From: Neurospora crassa OR74A
Taxonomy: Eukaryota; Ascomycota; Sordariomycetes; Sordariales; Sordariaceae
Direction: 5' to 3'
Length of the DNA stretch: 64,000 bases
NCBI RefSeq assembly: GCF_000182925.2
Contig: NC_026501.1
Location: 4,319,917-4,383,916, forward strand
The notes below the pieces were generated by a model that saw nothing but the letters and a program-made list of their open reading frames with translations, was not told the origin of the DNA and did not search any database. Of this stretch, positions 1-12,700 are shown one piece after another. Within the stretch, counting starts at the first letter, position 1. Each line of letters starts with the position of its first letter. Position numbers and translations under genes: made by a program.

Positions 1-2666
1 TTTAAAAAATATTAAATAATTGTAGAGGGTCGTTTAAAAGGATAAGAGTTAAGCTTAGTACCCTACGTTACGCTAACCCTTATTAAAATAATAGCCTTAA
101 TAAAGATTTGCGAAGTATATATAATAACAATTACTACTAATATTAATAATAGTCCTATATCTAGCTATACGTATATAAGGGTTAATATTAGATTAAGCCT
201 AAATAGCGGCGCTATTGAAGTATATATAGACCCCGGTATAGGTAGAACCCTTATTAGAAGGAAGTTCCTTAAAACTTTAGAGTATACTATTGAAGTACGT
301 AATATTAAAGTAAAAGGGGTAGGGGGAAAATTAGTACGTATTTTTAAATAGGCTACTTTTAAAATCTACTTTAAAGGATTCGATAAAAATAGCAACCCTA
401 TATTAATAAAATTTACTAAAGGGGTATAGGTAATTAATAAATTAGAACTAAATATTCTATTTAGTAACGATTTCCTTTATTCGTACGTAGCTAATACGGA
501 CTATAAGTCCAAAACTATTATATTTTAAAATTTTAATAACTTTTAGGTCGATTTTATTATATAAGTTAATTTAAAACCTTACCTTCGGAAGGTTACGACT
601 ATGAAGAAGACTATTATTATACTAGGATAGTCCGGATATATCCTAATTTAATATAAGTTACTACTAAAGGGGCGAAGCTTTATATTAAATTTTAAGTACG
701 TAGTAATTATTAATATAGTAGTAAATTCGAAATCCCTTTTAATAATATTTATTAGTAATACTACTAACGGTATACTAGTTATATTAAGAAAGTTCTACGT
801 AGGTAATATTACCGAAGCTATTAATAGTAGTTACTTAGTATTATTAGAGGGAATGATAGTTAATTTGGCCGCTACGATACAAGCGGAAATAGTATTTAAT
901 TATAAATTCGAAGTCTTTATTATTAGAGCCTTTAATGTAGTAGACGAGGCTAACTGTAATATTGAATTTACGTAGATCCTAGGTTATAAAGCGCCCCTAG
1001 GTAAATATAATTATATTAATAATATAATAGACGAGGAGATTTTAATAGAATTTACGGCGGAGTTCGAAGACAAAGATATAGTATATAAGATTACCGAAAT
1101 ATTAGACGATATAATAAATATTAATAAATTGCTAAAGGTAAATACCGAAAAGTATTTAATATTGGGACTTAAAATTTCCGAAAACTTGTCCGAAAAAACT
1201 ATTAATAGAAGTATTTATATATACGCCTAGAACCTATTATTGGTGCGTAAAATCGAATGTATTATCGACGAATACCCTTCTTTATAGGAAGAAAGCGGAG
1301 TTATTTTAATAAAAGAAGATAATATAATACGTATACTATTAGTTGAGGGATAGTAAAATTAGTGTATCCGAATTCGATTTTACCTTCTAAGTAGGAAGGA
1401 CTGAGAGATTTTAAATTAAATTTTCAATTCGTTATATAAGTAAGGTAAAATGGATTGGGTTAATTATATTATACCCTTTACCTACCTAATTTTCGTAATT
1501 TAGTATACCGTTAAAGGATAGTAAAAAGGCTATATAGTAATAGATTTGCGAGTACTCAATAAAATTATTATATTAAATAATTACCTATTACTACTATAAT
1601 TTAAGGTTATAGCGTTTCTAAGGGGGAAAGGCTTTATAATTATTATTGATACTATAATTTTCTTTTACTAATTTAGTGTATAACTATAATACTATAATAG
1701 ATTTATATTAATTAGTTTGTACGGGTTAGAATAATTAAATATTACTTTAATAGGCTACTAGAACTCCCTAGCGTACGTTTAAAAGTTTATAAATTAATTG
1801 TTTATAACTTTCAATATATTCTATTGCGCCTTTATCGACGATATTATTATTTTCTTTAATATAGCGGAGGATTATTTGCGATACTTAAAGTAAATTTTTG
1901 ATTTATTTATATTAAAAAATATTACTTTATCCCCGAAGAAATTATTTATCGCTTACCTAAATATAGAATTACTTAATTTTAAGGTAGACGCCCTAAGTTT
2001 GTCTACTATCGACGAGAGAATGGTTGTATTTCGGAAGTTAGAATTCCTTAATACCTTAAAATTACTAGAGAGATATATTAGTATATTAGGATTTATTTAA
2101 TACTTAATTCTATACTATACTAACTTTATTAAATTTCTTTAGGCGAAGAAGGTTATATTATTAATTAAAGGCTAGAAATCGGGAGTAATAATTATAGGTA
2201 ACCCAATTAAGCGAGTTAATTATTGTGCAAAAATTATATATATACTTTCCAATATTGAGAAACGATTATTCGAGGCCGTGTAAAAGGCTATTTATAATAA
2301 TATAAAGTTATATTATTTGGATCCGGATAAATAAGCCTTCTTACAAATTAATAATTCGTTAGAGAGAGGTTATAGGATTATATTATACTATTTAAAGGAC
2401 GGTTATAAATAAATGTTAAGGATTACAATTCTAGCGAATTAAGTTCTCCTTATAATATTTTTGAGTAAGGCCTTAAGTAAGGCCGAAATGAGATACGGTC
2501 CTTCTAAAATAGAAGTCGTTTATTTAATTTAGGTAGTTAAGCGATTGTATATATTTATTTACTTGTATAACTAATTAATTATTGTACTTACAAATTATAT
2601 AGTAATTAAAGGTATTTATAAATAAACTATTCTTAATACTTTATTTACGGATAGAGGAAATTTATT
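1..2666 (+). mobile_element. RIP-degraded Ty3/Gypsy retrotransposon pol remnant (protease to RNase H)
   Basis: AT-rich DNA without intact ORFs. Translating in shifting frames and reading through stops gives Gypsy pol landmarks in the normal order. A retropepsin-like stretch (IYIDPGIGRTLI) lies near 216-300. The reverse-transcriptase motif VIDLRVLNK lies near 1540. The FIDDIIIF motif, equivalent to the catalytic xxDD box, lies near 1831-1855, and the RNase H region follows up to the gap. Stops are mostly TAA/TAG where CAA, CAG or TGG codons are expected, as RIP produces. The 5' end lies outside the window and the 3' end is lost in the assembly gap. No LTR was found. This is a dead element; the family call is firm, the subfamily is not. 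Confidence 0.75.
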
Positions 2667-2766
2667 NNNNNNNNNNNNNNNNNNNNNNNNNNNNNNNNNN
2701 NNNNNNNNNNNNNNNNNNNNNNNNNNNNNNNNNNNNNNNNNNNNNNNNNNNNNNNNNNNNNNNNNN
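2667..2766. other. Assembly gap (100 N)
   Basis: Exactly 100 N, the usual placeholder for a gap of unknown size. It interrupts repeat DNA, so the true distance between the two Gypsy remnants is unknown. Confidence 0.99.
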
Positions 2767-5640
2767 ACTTTCCCTATCGCCCCCCTATTACTTTTTAAAT
2801 AAATTCTAATTTTATTTATTTCTTTTATTACTAGAAAGGCTATATATATAACTAATATACCTAATTAAAGTTATTGAATATTTATTATAAGTATAGTATA
2901 ACGGGCTATTTTATAGCGGCGTACCCGAATTAAACCTATTATAATTATAATTAAGTCGGCTATTTAGTACGGAATTGCCCTATCCCCGTAGGTACCCCCT
3001 TATATAGAATAAATATTAAACTAATTATAATTAAAGCGGCGGTTATAATTATTTAAAATAATATAGGTAGATTATAAATATATTTAAAAATAAAATTATT
3101 AATAAAGATTTATAAAGATTAGCGGAGTATACGAAGGTTAATAAATTTGGGTACGGAGTTAAACCTAATTAATAGGTATTTATTCCCATTGGACGTAAAA
3201 ATTAATCTAATACCCTATTATTTTATTAATTTCTCCCTTCGGCCTATTCTTATATATAGTATAATTACCTATTTTATTAAAATACGTAACTTCTATAGTA
3301 TTAAACGGACGAAGCGAATTACTTTTATTATAGTTGAATCCCCGGCCGTAGAAATTATTTTCGGTTACCCTTAGTTTTATAAATAGAATTCTAATATTAA
3401 TTAGTAGCGATAATCGTTTTAGTTTTGTATTGAGGCTAGCGATTTTGTATTGAGTATAATATTAGCGAAGGAAGTATACAATATTATAGCTATCCTAATA
3501 GAATTTTAATAGGATTTAATTTTACTATTAGACCTTTAGGAAATAATAAGGGTAGAGGAGGGTTTTTACCTTCTTATATATATAAATATCCTATTCGAAA
3601 TCCCTTTTTTTTTAGTATTAGAATTTGTAACCCTACTTATTATAATAGAATTAACCGAATTACTTCCGGTCCCTACCCCCCCGGTAAAGGTTTTTCGAAT
3701 AATATTTAATAGTATTTACCCTACCCTAGTACCCTCTATAGAGCTAGTATTACTATAACTCCTAGAATTATTAAAGGAAATAGAAGGCGAGCCCGCCGTT
3801 TTTAAACTAATTATTCTACCGGAGTATAAAGAATTCTAATCGGTATTCGAAGCTTCGGCTATACCTTTACCCCAATATAATTAGCTAAAATATTGTATTA
3901 ATTTAATTAAAGGGGAATTAGCGCTTTAGAGACCGATTTATATATTAAATATTAAAGAGTTAGAAGTATTATATAAATAGTTAGTAGAAGTATTCTAAAA
4001 AGGATAAATTCGTCCTTCTATTAACTTAGTAGGTGCCTTTATTATTTTTATTCTAAAGAAGGGTAGAAAGCTAAGGTTCTATATTAATTTTAGAGCGCTA
4101 AATAAGGTTATAAAGAAGAATTGAATAGTGTTACCCTTTATTTAAGAGATTTTCGATCNNNNNNNNNNNNNNNNNNNNNNNNNNNNNNNNNNNNNNNNNN
4201 NNNNNNNNNNNNNNNNNNNNNNNNNNNNNNNNNNNNNNNNNNNNNNNNNNNNNNNNNNTAAAGAATTAGAAAATAGAGGAAAATGGAATACTATAGTATT
4301 AATATTAGGTCTATATTCTAGAACGGATGCGGGCCGAACTATTCTATACCTACTATAATATAGTAATAGTTAGATACCTAAGCTAAAGGAAGACGTTAAA
4401 ACGTATTAGTTAATTCTATTATTAGCTTACTATTATAACCGATATTAAATTATACGTTTATAAATATTTAGTATATTAAAAGGTTAAATTATATAATTAT
4501 TAGTTATATAGGTTATTAGAATTGCTACTTATCCTTACTATTCCCTAGTAAGATATTTTGTACGATTTTATTATTAGAGTACTAAAATTATTTAATTCTA
4601 TATTTAATTGGATTTATAATATAATTTTTATTATTATTAACTGCTTTACTAAATACGCTTTATATATCCCTACGTAGAAAATAATTAACGTTTAATAATT
4701 TATATTCCTCTTCTAACGAAATATCTTTTAGTAATTTAGCTTCCTAAATTTAATTATATTAAATAGAAGTAACTTTTTTATAAATTAATTTTAAAAGATT
4801 TATTATAAATTCCTAAATATTTATAAATACTTTAGTATAGTTTAATATTCCTAAATAGACGGATAAATAGAAAGGTAAAATTAAAATTTAAAATTATACT
4901 TTCAAATCTTCTACGATATAGAGTAGGTCGATTAGGCTAAAAAAATTACGTTAACGTAGTAGACGTATAATAATTATTTCTATACCGCTATTAGAAAGTC
5001 CCCTTCGGAGCTACTCTTAAGGTATTATTTTTAGGGACCGGCGGACCCGGAATAAAGGCGGAGGATAGTCCTATTAATAGTAATTACTAATTAGATTAAC
5101 GAATTATTTTATAAGCGGGTAAAAATTGTAATAATTCTAGAGGTTATTAATTAAGGGTATATAAAATAGTATAATAAAGTTCGGAAGTTAAAGGAGTTCA
5201 ACGTTAGAAATTAGGTTTTATTTAATATAAAGTATATTAAATAATACTATTTAAGTACTAAATTAATAAATAAATTTTTAGGACCCTTTTAAATTACCGA
5301 AGTTATTAGGGAAAAGAAGATAGTATACTAATTTGTACTCCCTGTACGTTACTAAATTTACTTAATATTCTTTATTACCCTATTAGAATTATACTATAAG
5401 GATCTTGCTACGGCGGTACTACGAAGGGAAATTATAAATATTAAGGAAGATAATATTTAGTATAAAATCGAAGCGATTATAAAATATCGTAAATCCGGCC
5501 GTTAATATTAATTCTAGGTTAAATGGAAGGGGTATCCGGATAATAAGAATTTGTAGGTTTTATAAAAGGATATAAATTATTTAGACCTTTTTAAAGAATA
5601 CGAAGTTAGGGAAATATAATAATAGTATATTAGTAGTAAG
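2767..5640 (+). mobile_element. RIP-degraded Ty3/Gypsy chromovirus (protease, RT, integrase, chromodomain)
   Basis: A second Gypsy element, different in sequence from the first. An open stretch at 3147-3374 ends in IIFGYP, resembling the ILGYPW end of Gypsy proteases. The RT start region lies near 3830-4158 (IRPSINLVGAFIIFILKKG and FYINFRALNKV). After a gap, the integrase core lies near 4560-4880 (INCFTKYALYIP, then a degenerate QTDGQ). A chromodomain-like end lies near 5461-5610 (YKIEAIIKYRKSGR, VKWKGYPD, LFKEYE). Domain order and the C-terminal chromodomain identify a chromovirus, a class whose chromodomain is thought to steer integration to heterochromatin. Every frame is broken by RIP-type stops. 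An internal 100-N gap hides the rest of RT and RNase H. No intact LTR pair is visible. Confidence 0.8.
4159..4258. other. Assembly gap (100 N)
   Basis: 100 N inside the reverse-transcriptase region of the second Gypsy element. Confidence 0.99.
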
Positions 5641-5702
5641 CCGATTATTAGGTTAATAAGAGTTAGTTAAGTAGAGGAAGGAGAATAGTAATTATTTAAA
5701 AA

Positions 5703-5990
5703 CGTAGAGTAGAGACGCGAAATATAAATATAAGACGTAAAATGTAAAATAGAAATATAAAATATAAATATAAGACGTAAGACGTAAAATAGAGATATAA
5801 AACGTAAATATAAGACGTAAAATGTAAAGTAGAGACGTAAAATATAGATGTAAAATATAAGATATAAAGTAGAGATGTAAGATGTAAATATGAGATATAA
5901 AATATAAATGTAAAATATAGATGTAAAATATAGATATAAAATATAAATGTAAATTATAAAGTAAAAATATAAAGTAAAGATATAGAGTAG
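5703..5990. repeat. AT-rich minisatellite of GACGTAAAATATAAATATAA-like units
   Basis: Directly after the chromodomain of the second Gypsy element the sequence becomes a run of short purine-rich units (roughly 10-15 bp, forms such as TATAAGACGTAAAATGTAAA and TAGAGATGTAAGATGTAAA) up to the next gap. Copies differ mainly at C/T and G/A positions, so the array was probably more uniform before RIP. It may be the 3' untranslated part of the chromovirus or an independent satellite. Confidence 0.6.
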
Positions 5991-6090
5991 NNNNNNNNNN
6001 NNNNNNNNNNNNNNNNNNNNNNNNNNNNNNNNNNNNNNNNNNNNNNNNNNNNNNNNNNNNNNNNNNNNNNNNNNNNNNNNNNNNNNNNNN
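5991..6090. other. Assembly gap (100 N)
   Basis: 100 N between the minisatellite and the polypurine tract near 6100. Confidence 0.99.
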
Positions 6091-6429
6091 AAGACGGAAC
6101 TTGCAGGGAGGGGGATTATATTTAAGTATCGTAGTAAATTATAATAAGTGTAAATAATTAAATAAAGAATAATTTATAAGAAGAACTTTAAATTTAATTA
6201 TATAGGTATTATATAGTAGGTGTAAATAATAGAAGGTACTCTACAAAAGTATTAAACTATACTATAAATATAAATAATAGAGAATATCTAATAAGAGGAA
6301 CTACGGGGTATAATTATATTAATATTCTAAGGTACTTATTAATACTCTTAAATTCGGTATAGTACTCCTCGTTAAGTAAAATAATATTTACCACCTCGTA
6401 CGCCTATAAAATAATAGTTTTAATAACGG

Positions 6430-7020
6430 TCGGGAACCCGACTAACTTCTTAAATTTAATACTAGTTTTATATTTATATTAGAATTTATAAGAATAAATA
6501 TTATAATACCGATATTCTAGCGGGCGGAACGCCAATACTTTAAATTTAATACTAGTTTTGTATCTATATTAGAATTTATAAAAATAGATATTATAATACC
6601 GATATTCTAGCGGGCGGTACGCTAAATAGTTAAATCTAATACTAATTTCGTATCCGCGCTAGAATTTAAGAGAATAGACATTATAATACTAATATTCTAA
6701 TAGGCGGTTCGCTACATTTAAAGCTCGTAAAAATAGATATTATAATACCAATATTCTAATAGGCGGCTTTATATCCGTATTTAGAATTTATAAAAATAGA
6801 TATTATAATACCGATATTCTAATAGGCGGCTCGCTATATTTAAAACTTATAAGAATAGATATTATAATACTAATATTCTAGTAGGTAGTTTCGTTACTAT
6901 ATTTAGAGCTTATAAGAATAAATATTATAATACTAATATTCGGGCGGGCGGCTTCGTATCTATATTTGGAGTTTAGGAGAAGGGATATTATAATACTAAT
7001 ATTCTGGCGGGCGGTTCGCT
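6430..7020. repeat. Eight-copy array with a palindromic core (ends in GGGCGG/AGGCGG)
   Basis: A core of about 37 bp, AGAATA, then ATATTATAATA, then TATTCT and AGCGGGCGG, recurs eight times. The TATTCT ends fall near 6517, 6607, 6697, 6756, 6819, 6878, 6941 and 7004, so spacings are 90, 90, 59, 63, 59, 63 and 63 bp. Each core is an imperfect inverted repeat (AGAATA against TATTCT). The array lies between a polypurine-like tract (GGGAGGGGGA near 6105) and the LTR-like element at 7234. Function unknown; it could be part of a retrotransposon non-coding region. Confidence 0.7.
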
Positions 7021-7220
7021 AGCGGCGAAGTAGCTACAATATCCGGAATATAGCGTCGACGGTTATTATAAGTAATGGTTCGCTGGAACTAAAGGGCGAA
7101 GATATTATACCTTCGCTAGTAATATAGCCCGATAATATTATAATAGTATAATACTAACGCCCTCCGCTATTTAACTAGGATTTACTATAAATTATAAAGG
7201 TTCCGAGGACGGAATTTATA

Positions 7221-7507
7221 AGGGGGGGGGTTGTGTTAGGAGGTTAAAAATTCGTATATAGAAGTATTTTAGCGGCTACTACTCCCCTTCGTTAACTAAT
7301 ATATAGGATTACTAATAATAACGCTTATATTGGGTCGGGTTCGTAGGAAGGATAATCCAGTACTGCGCTAAAGCGCTAGACTAGTACGAAGCTCTATAAT
7401 GCTCGTTAACGGATAAATAGAGTTTGTATAGGTATAAAAGAGGCTTAACGAAGTGTAGTTTATTATAGTTGGTAGCTATTAATATATTTTTAAATTAACC
7501 TCTAACT
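7221..7507 (+). repeat. Polypurine tract plus solo LTR-like sequence
   Basis: A run A(G)9 at 7221-7230 looks like a polypurine tract. About 3 bp later a 274-bp segment starts TGTTAGGAGGTTAA and ends TTAACCTCTAACT, so its ends are near-perfect 12-bp inverted repeats, as expected of an LTR. The polypurine tract just upstream fits a 3' LTR. I found no matching 5' LTR in the window. A normal-GC stretch of about 60 bp (7508-7565) follows, then Gypsy coding remnants of another element. Confidence 0.55.
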
Positions 7508-7569
7508 TGCCGTCCCCTACGTATAGCCACGACCGTAGTCACCTCAGCCTACCTTTCGCCTACATTCCT

Positions 7570-9330
7570 GATAAAATTATTAATTGATTAATACTTCTAT
7601 TTACCTTTTGTAATACGACTTTTAAGTATATTATATTGCGGGAAAATTCAATTTTATACTAGACGCCTTAAATAGGCTCTCCTCTATGGATAATAAGGAG
7701 GGTTAATTAAATAAAACCCTAATTCTAAATAATATTTAATTCGTAGATGAAATTTACTTTATAAGAGTAGAGGCGTAGATAGAAGTAGCGACTAAGGCCT
7801 AATTTAAAAAAGCGTACGAATAAAATATAAAGTTCAATATTATTATTATTAAATTAAAAGCTTATATTAATACTACCGAAGTCGATAACGTTATTTTATA
7901 CGCTAGCTACCCTTTTAAAATTATAAATAAATTATTATACAATATTAATCTAACTAATAAAATTAGAAGGTTATATATTCTAAAGAGTATAGTCGCAATA
8001 ATACTAAGTACTGCGTACGACGAAAAGTACTATTTCGGTAGAGACTGTATAATTTATAATCTTAAAAACTACGTAATAGTTAGGAAAATATACTAAATTA
8101 AGGAGTATATCTAATATTGTCCAACTTATTAATTTAATTGTACGGATAGAGAAGCTACTATCGGCAGTTATTAGCTAATTAATCCTAAATATATACTACC
8201 TATAAAAATAATTATTATAGACTTTATTATTAATCTTCCGAAGGTCTTAATATCTAGTACCTTATAGTATTTACCCGGTTACAATTTCTTTAATACCTTA
8301 ATACCAATCTCCTACTATTTATTTAAGAAATGTAGGTTTATCCTAAGGTATTCGATATATATAGTAGAAGATTGGGGTATAATATTAATACGAGAATTAA
8401 TATTAAGCGATTAGGGTCTTCCTTAGGGTATTGTATTAGACTGTAATTATAAATTTATATCTTAGGTATAGAAAGGAATATAGAAGGTAATAGGTACTAA
8501 ACTATTAATAATTATTATATATTACCTTTAAAGTAACAATATAGTCGAGTATAAGAATTAAAATATAGAAATTGTAATATAGTTCTACTATTTTATATTT
8601 CCCGAATTTAATTAGGTAGAAGCTCTATTTAACCTTTAATAGAATATAAATAGCGTTTATTCTAACCTAATTAAATTGTCCCTTTATAAGCAATTCTTCG
8701 GCTTTAAATTATTCGGACCGATAGATACGATCGCTAGAAAGGAAGCTCCGGACTTAATTAAGGAATACCCTACTTTAAAGGAAGGATTTAAGGAGGAAGT
8801 ATAGCTAATTATAGTATTTATAACCGCTAAAGTAAAAAGGAGATATAATATTAATTATAAGTAATAGTCTTTTACTATAGGCGATAAAGTATTCCTTAAA
8901 TTATATAAAGGCTATTATTTATTAGGATAACCCTCTTAAAAGTTCTCCTAATAACGAGTAGGCCTATTTACAATTATTAAACGAATTAGTAATTTAATTT
9001 ACTAATTAGATTTACCTCCTAAAATAGTAGGAATTTACCCTATTATTTCGGTAATCTACTTTAAATAGGCCCCAACCGAAGAGGATCCTTTTAGCCGGAC
9101 TTAACCTCCCCCGAATTTAATTACCGATAATTAAAAAGGATTAAACGACGAGGAGTACGAAATAGATATTATTTTAAACTACACGGAGGATAAAAAAAAT
9201 GGAGGATAGAAGTATTTAGTAAAATAGACTAGCTATAGCTATAATTATAATAAATATTTATTTAAGAAGGAGATAGAGAATATGCGAGAGTTAGTTATAG
9301 AATATTAGGAATACTTAGGAAGACTATAGA
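7570..9330 (+). mobile_element. Truncated RIP-degraded chromovirus (integrase plus chromodomain, RT missing)
   Basis: Only the 3' half of a Gypsy pol is recognisable. The zinc-binding linker upstream of integrase lies near 8010-8160. The integrase start (TIIDFITNLPK-like) is near 8215, with a core near 8380-8750 showing the QFISQVWKGIW-like pattern with broken codons. The post-integrase domain (KVFLKLYKGYYL, then PIISVIYF) lies near 8890-9070. A chromodomain lies near 9145-9300 (EEYEIDIILNYTEDKKNGG, KYLVK, then MRELVIEY). Between 7570 and 8000 there is no room for RT and RNase H, so the element lost its centre before or during decay. It differs from the element at 2767-5640. Confidence 0.7.
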
Positions 9331-9500
9331 AAGTTAAAGCTAGAAAAGGAAGGAGGGTCTACTTTGAGTAAGACAAATTGGTTGCGACGCGCAATATTCC
9401 CGCTTACAAAAGGAATCTAAAACTACAAAAGAAATAAGGGCATTCTTATATATATTTTAATTAAATTACTAAGGATAGTAGTATTTCATTTTAACGGCCG

Positions 9501-9690
9501 GGATTTGATACCGGAATAGTATTACTAGCGTTATTATATATCAAATCACCTGACTAGATAGCGTAGCCTAGTCGATCGGGTTCATTCAATTAAATAAACC
9601 GCTCCCACGGGAGCCCACCCACATATGTGGGTCCTGTAGATTAGATAAGGCTTGCGTGCCTTAAGTTATTCGACTGCACGCAAGCTTCCT
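9501..9690. repeat. Cluster of five inverted repeats in a non-RIPped patch
   Basis: This patch keeps normal base composition between two RIPped elements. It holds five perfect inverted repeats in succession: GATTTGATA 9502-9510 with TATCAAATC 9539-9547; GACTAG 9552-9557 with CTAGTC 9568-9573; GCTCCC 9601-9606 with GGGAGC 9609-9614; the 16-bp palindrome ACCCACATATGTGGGT 9617-9632; and GCTTGCGTGC 9650-9659 with GCACGCAAGC 9676-9685. It could be the end of the chromovirus (3' LTR) or the 5' end of the Copia element. I found no second copy in the window. Confidence 0.65.
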
Positions 9691-9719
9691 ACTCGAGATT
9701 CTTTCTGGAGCATCATTTT

Positions 9720-12700
9720 ACACATATTCAATTAGACACATATTATTATTACCACGTTCAAATACCCTCTCAACGGTATTAGTAATCTAATTATTTACGA
9801 TTCTAGTTATACAAGCAATATCTTTAACTACCTTAAATAGTTTATAAATATACAACTACTCCTTTATTCCGCCGTATATACAGTCGGCAATGGAACCTCG
9901 ACTTACACTTACTATATTAGCACCATTAAGCTAACTATAGCTACATTGAATAATATTACTATTAGGGTTAAAATTAAAAACTATATTTACAATCCCTTTA
10001 TACTAATAAATTTATTAACTATAAAAAATCTTTTTAATAACAATATAATTTAAAATATAAAGTCCAACTAAATATTTATATACAGCAAGGTTATAATATA
10101 GTACAAATAAATCAATAGTCTTTTAATCCTCCTAGTATTTACCCAACCGGATTTTCTATAAAACGTTCGCTATATTATAATAATTTTAATTAATTACTTA
10201 ATAATATACCGTCGCTTTATATACGCTAGTAAAGACTAGGTTCTTAAAATTTACAAAGCGGCCAATATTAAACTAAATAATACTTAGGACTACTTCTATA
10301 AAACTTATATTAAAGCGAAGGTATACAATATAATCCCTAAAATTACTAGTAAAGTAACGACTTAACTAATAGCTTATATCTATATCGATATTATTTTCTA
10401 TACTCTCCCCGGCTATAAAAGTTATAAATATATAATTTATTTTATTAATTAAATTACCGGCTTCTATTGGGTAAGGTTTATAGTTAATAAAGGCGATGCC
10501 TTTGTATAGATTAAAGAGTTTAAGAAATAGGTTAAACTTTAAAGCGGTTTTAAAATTAGAGTATTTAGCCTTGACAATAACCTAAAATTTAGTTTCAATA
10601 CTAAAGAATTTTAATAAAGTAAAATAATCAATTAAGTACGTATAGAAGGCGTAGAGTTACTAAAATTAATACCCTATACCTTATAGATATAAAGAAAGAT
10701 CGAAAGAGCTAGCGCCATCATTATACAACGCGCTAGAGCTCTAATAATAGACTTCAATATTCTAGAACATTTATAGCTATTTATAATAAATTATATTATT
10801 AAGGTTCTTAACCTTCTACCTTCAAAAGCTTATAATAGTAAAAGCCTATAGGAATTACTCGCTAATATAGTTAACTTCCTAAACGAAATTAAGAAACTAT
10901 ATCTCAAATACTTAAAGTTTTACTTCTATACGGCTTACTACTTCATTAAACTAAAAAAGCAACTATAAAGCGATAAATTTTGCGCTAGAGCTTAAAAGGG
11001 TTATTTCATTAATTTTAACAATATTTATAGTCGTATTGTATTTATTTAAAATCCCTATACTAGTAAGATTATTAGAGCTAACGTAGTAACCTTCCTTAAA
11101 GAAGACCCGATTAACTATAAGGATCCGGTACGTAATAGTAATAGTAATATTATTAAATATTACATTATCTTTTTAGACCAAATAATTAATAAAATTAATA
11201 AGGTAGTAGATAGCGGCTACTAAATTTAAATTAAAGTAGACAATATAGTCCTATAATTATATTTATAGAAGGTAGTAGGATTAATCTAATAAGCAACCGA
11301 ATTATCTAAATAGGAAATTAAAATATAGGAGACAACGATTATACTACTACTATCGCTAAAAATTATACTAGTACCCTCAATTACTCTAGTTAATTCGATT
11401 ACTCTAATTAATTCGATTACTCTAATTAATTCGAATATTCTAATTAATATAGCGCCGCCGGTTTTACTATTATTAATACTAACTCCATTACCAATAACAA
11501 CCCCGGCTCCAGAGACTTCACTAGCACGCTCGTTGCTAGTACGCTTATCGCTAGATCTATTATAACGTTAATTATTAAATTCGCCGGTTAGAGAGATTAT
11601 TGAGTATAATAACGACCTTCTTAATTTTAAAAATTTTAATAAAGAAAACCCTATACCCCGCAATTAATACAACCAACGCAATTCTAATAAAATAATTATT
11701 TATACTACTCTAAGTACCCTATTGCCTAATAATCTTTAATAACTAGCTTTAGAAGCAAAATTACTACCAATAGGTATATTAAACCCTACTAGAACGCAAT
11801 AATATACCCTATTGTTAATATTGCGAATTAGTAAATTACGACTTTAATTAAAGAATTAAGAGTAATAAACTTTAAATTCGTAATAAACTATCCTGAATTC
11901 GGACCCTCCGAACCCGAATTCGGGCCCTCCGATCTCAAATTCAGACCCTACAATAATTCCGCTAGACCCTACAAACTAATAATCTATATAGGTATAGTTA
12001 GAATAAGGAAGCCAGCCCTTTGAATTTGGTTTATAACTAAATATAGAAGTAAATAAAGGTAAATTTCGTTGTACTACGGCTAAATTAATAGATTTCAAAT
12101 ATAGTATTTAAAGGGTAAAAGATAGTAATAGTAATATTATTCAAAATTTAGTAAACTTACCTAACAATTTTTATAGTACAATAGAGGGACGTTTTATTAA
12201 ACGTATACCTATTTATTACCTTACTACTATTAAAGTCGATTATAATATAGTAACTATTACTACCGGTAAAGCTTAACGTTTTATCCCTAAGAATTATCGA
12301 ATTGTACGTAAATAGAATAACTTTAAATTATATTAATTACTAGTAATAAAAAAGTAAATTAAAATACTCGAAGATAAAGGAATTTATACCTTAGTCCCTA
12401 AATCTCTAAATATAGAAGTCCTACCTAATAAATAAGTATATAATAAGAAGTACAATATCGATATTAAAGATTAGAAAACTAAAACTAAATAAGTAATTTA
12501 TAGTAATTTTAAATAAAGTAATTAAACGGTATAAGATATTTATATAGTAGTGGCCTATTCGGTTAATATTAGATTATTCTTAGTAATTATAGCTATAAAC
12601 AATTACGAGTACTACTAATTCGATTTCGATATTACTTTTTTAAATATTTCTATTCCTAATAATACCTAATATTATATTAAATAGCCGATAGTATTTAAGA

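Noticed and set aside
6430-7020. Regular repeats considered as a CRISPR array
   Set aside because: Eukaryotic RIPped transposon context, repeats themselves form most of the unit and spacers are also repeats.
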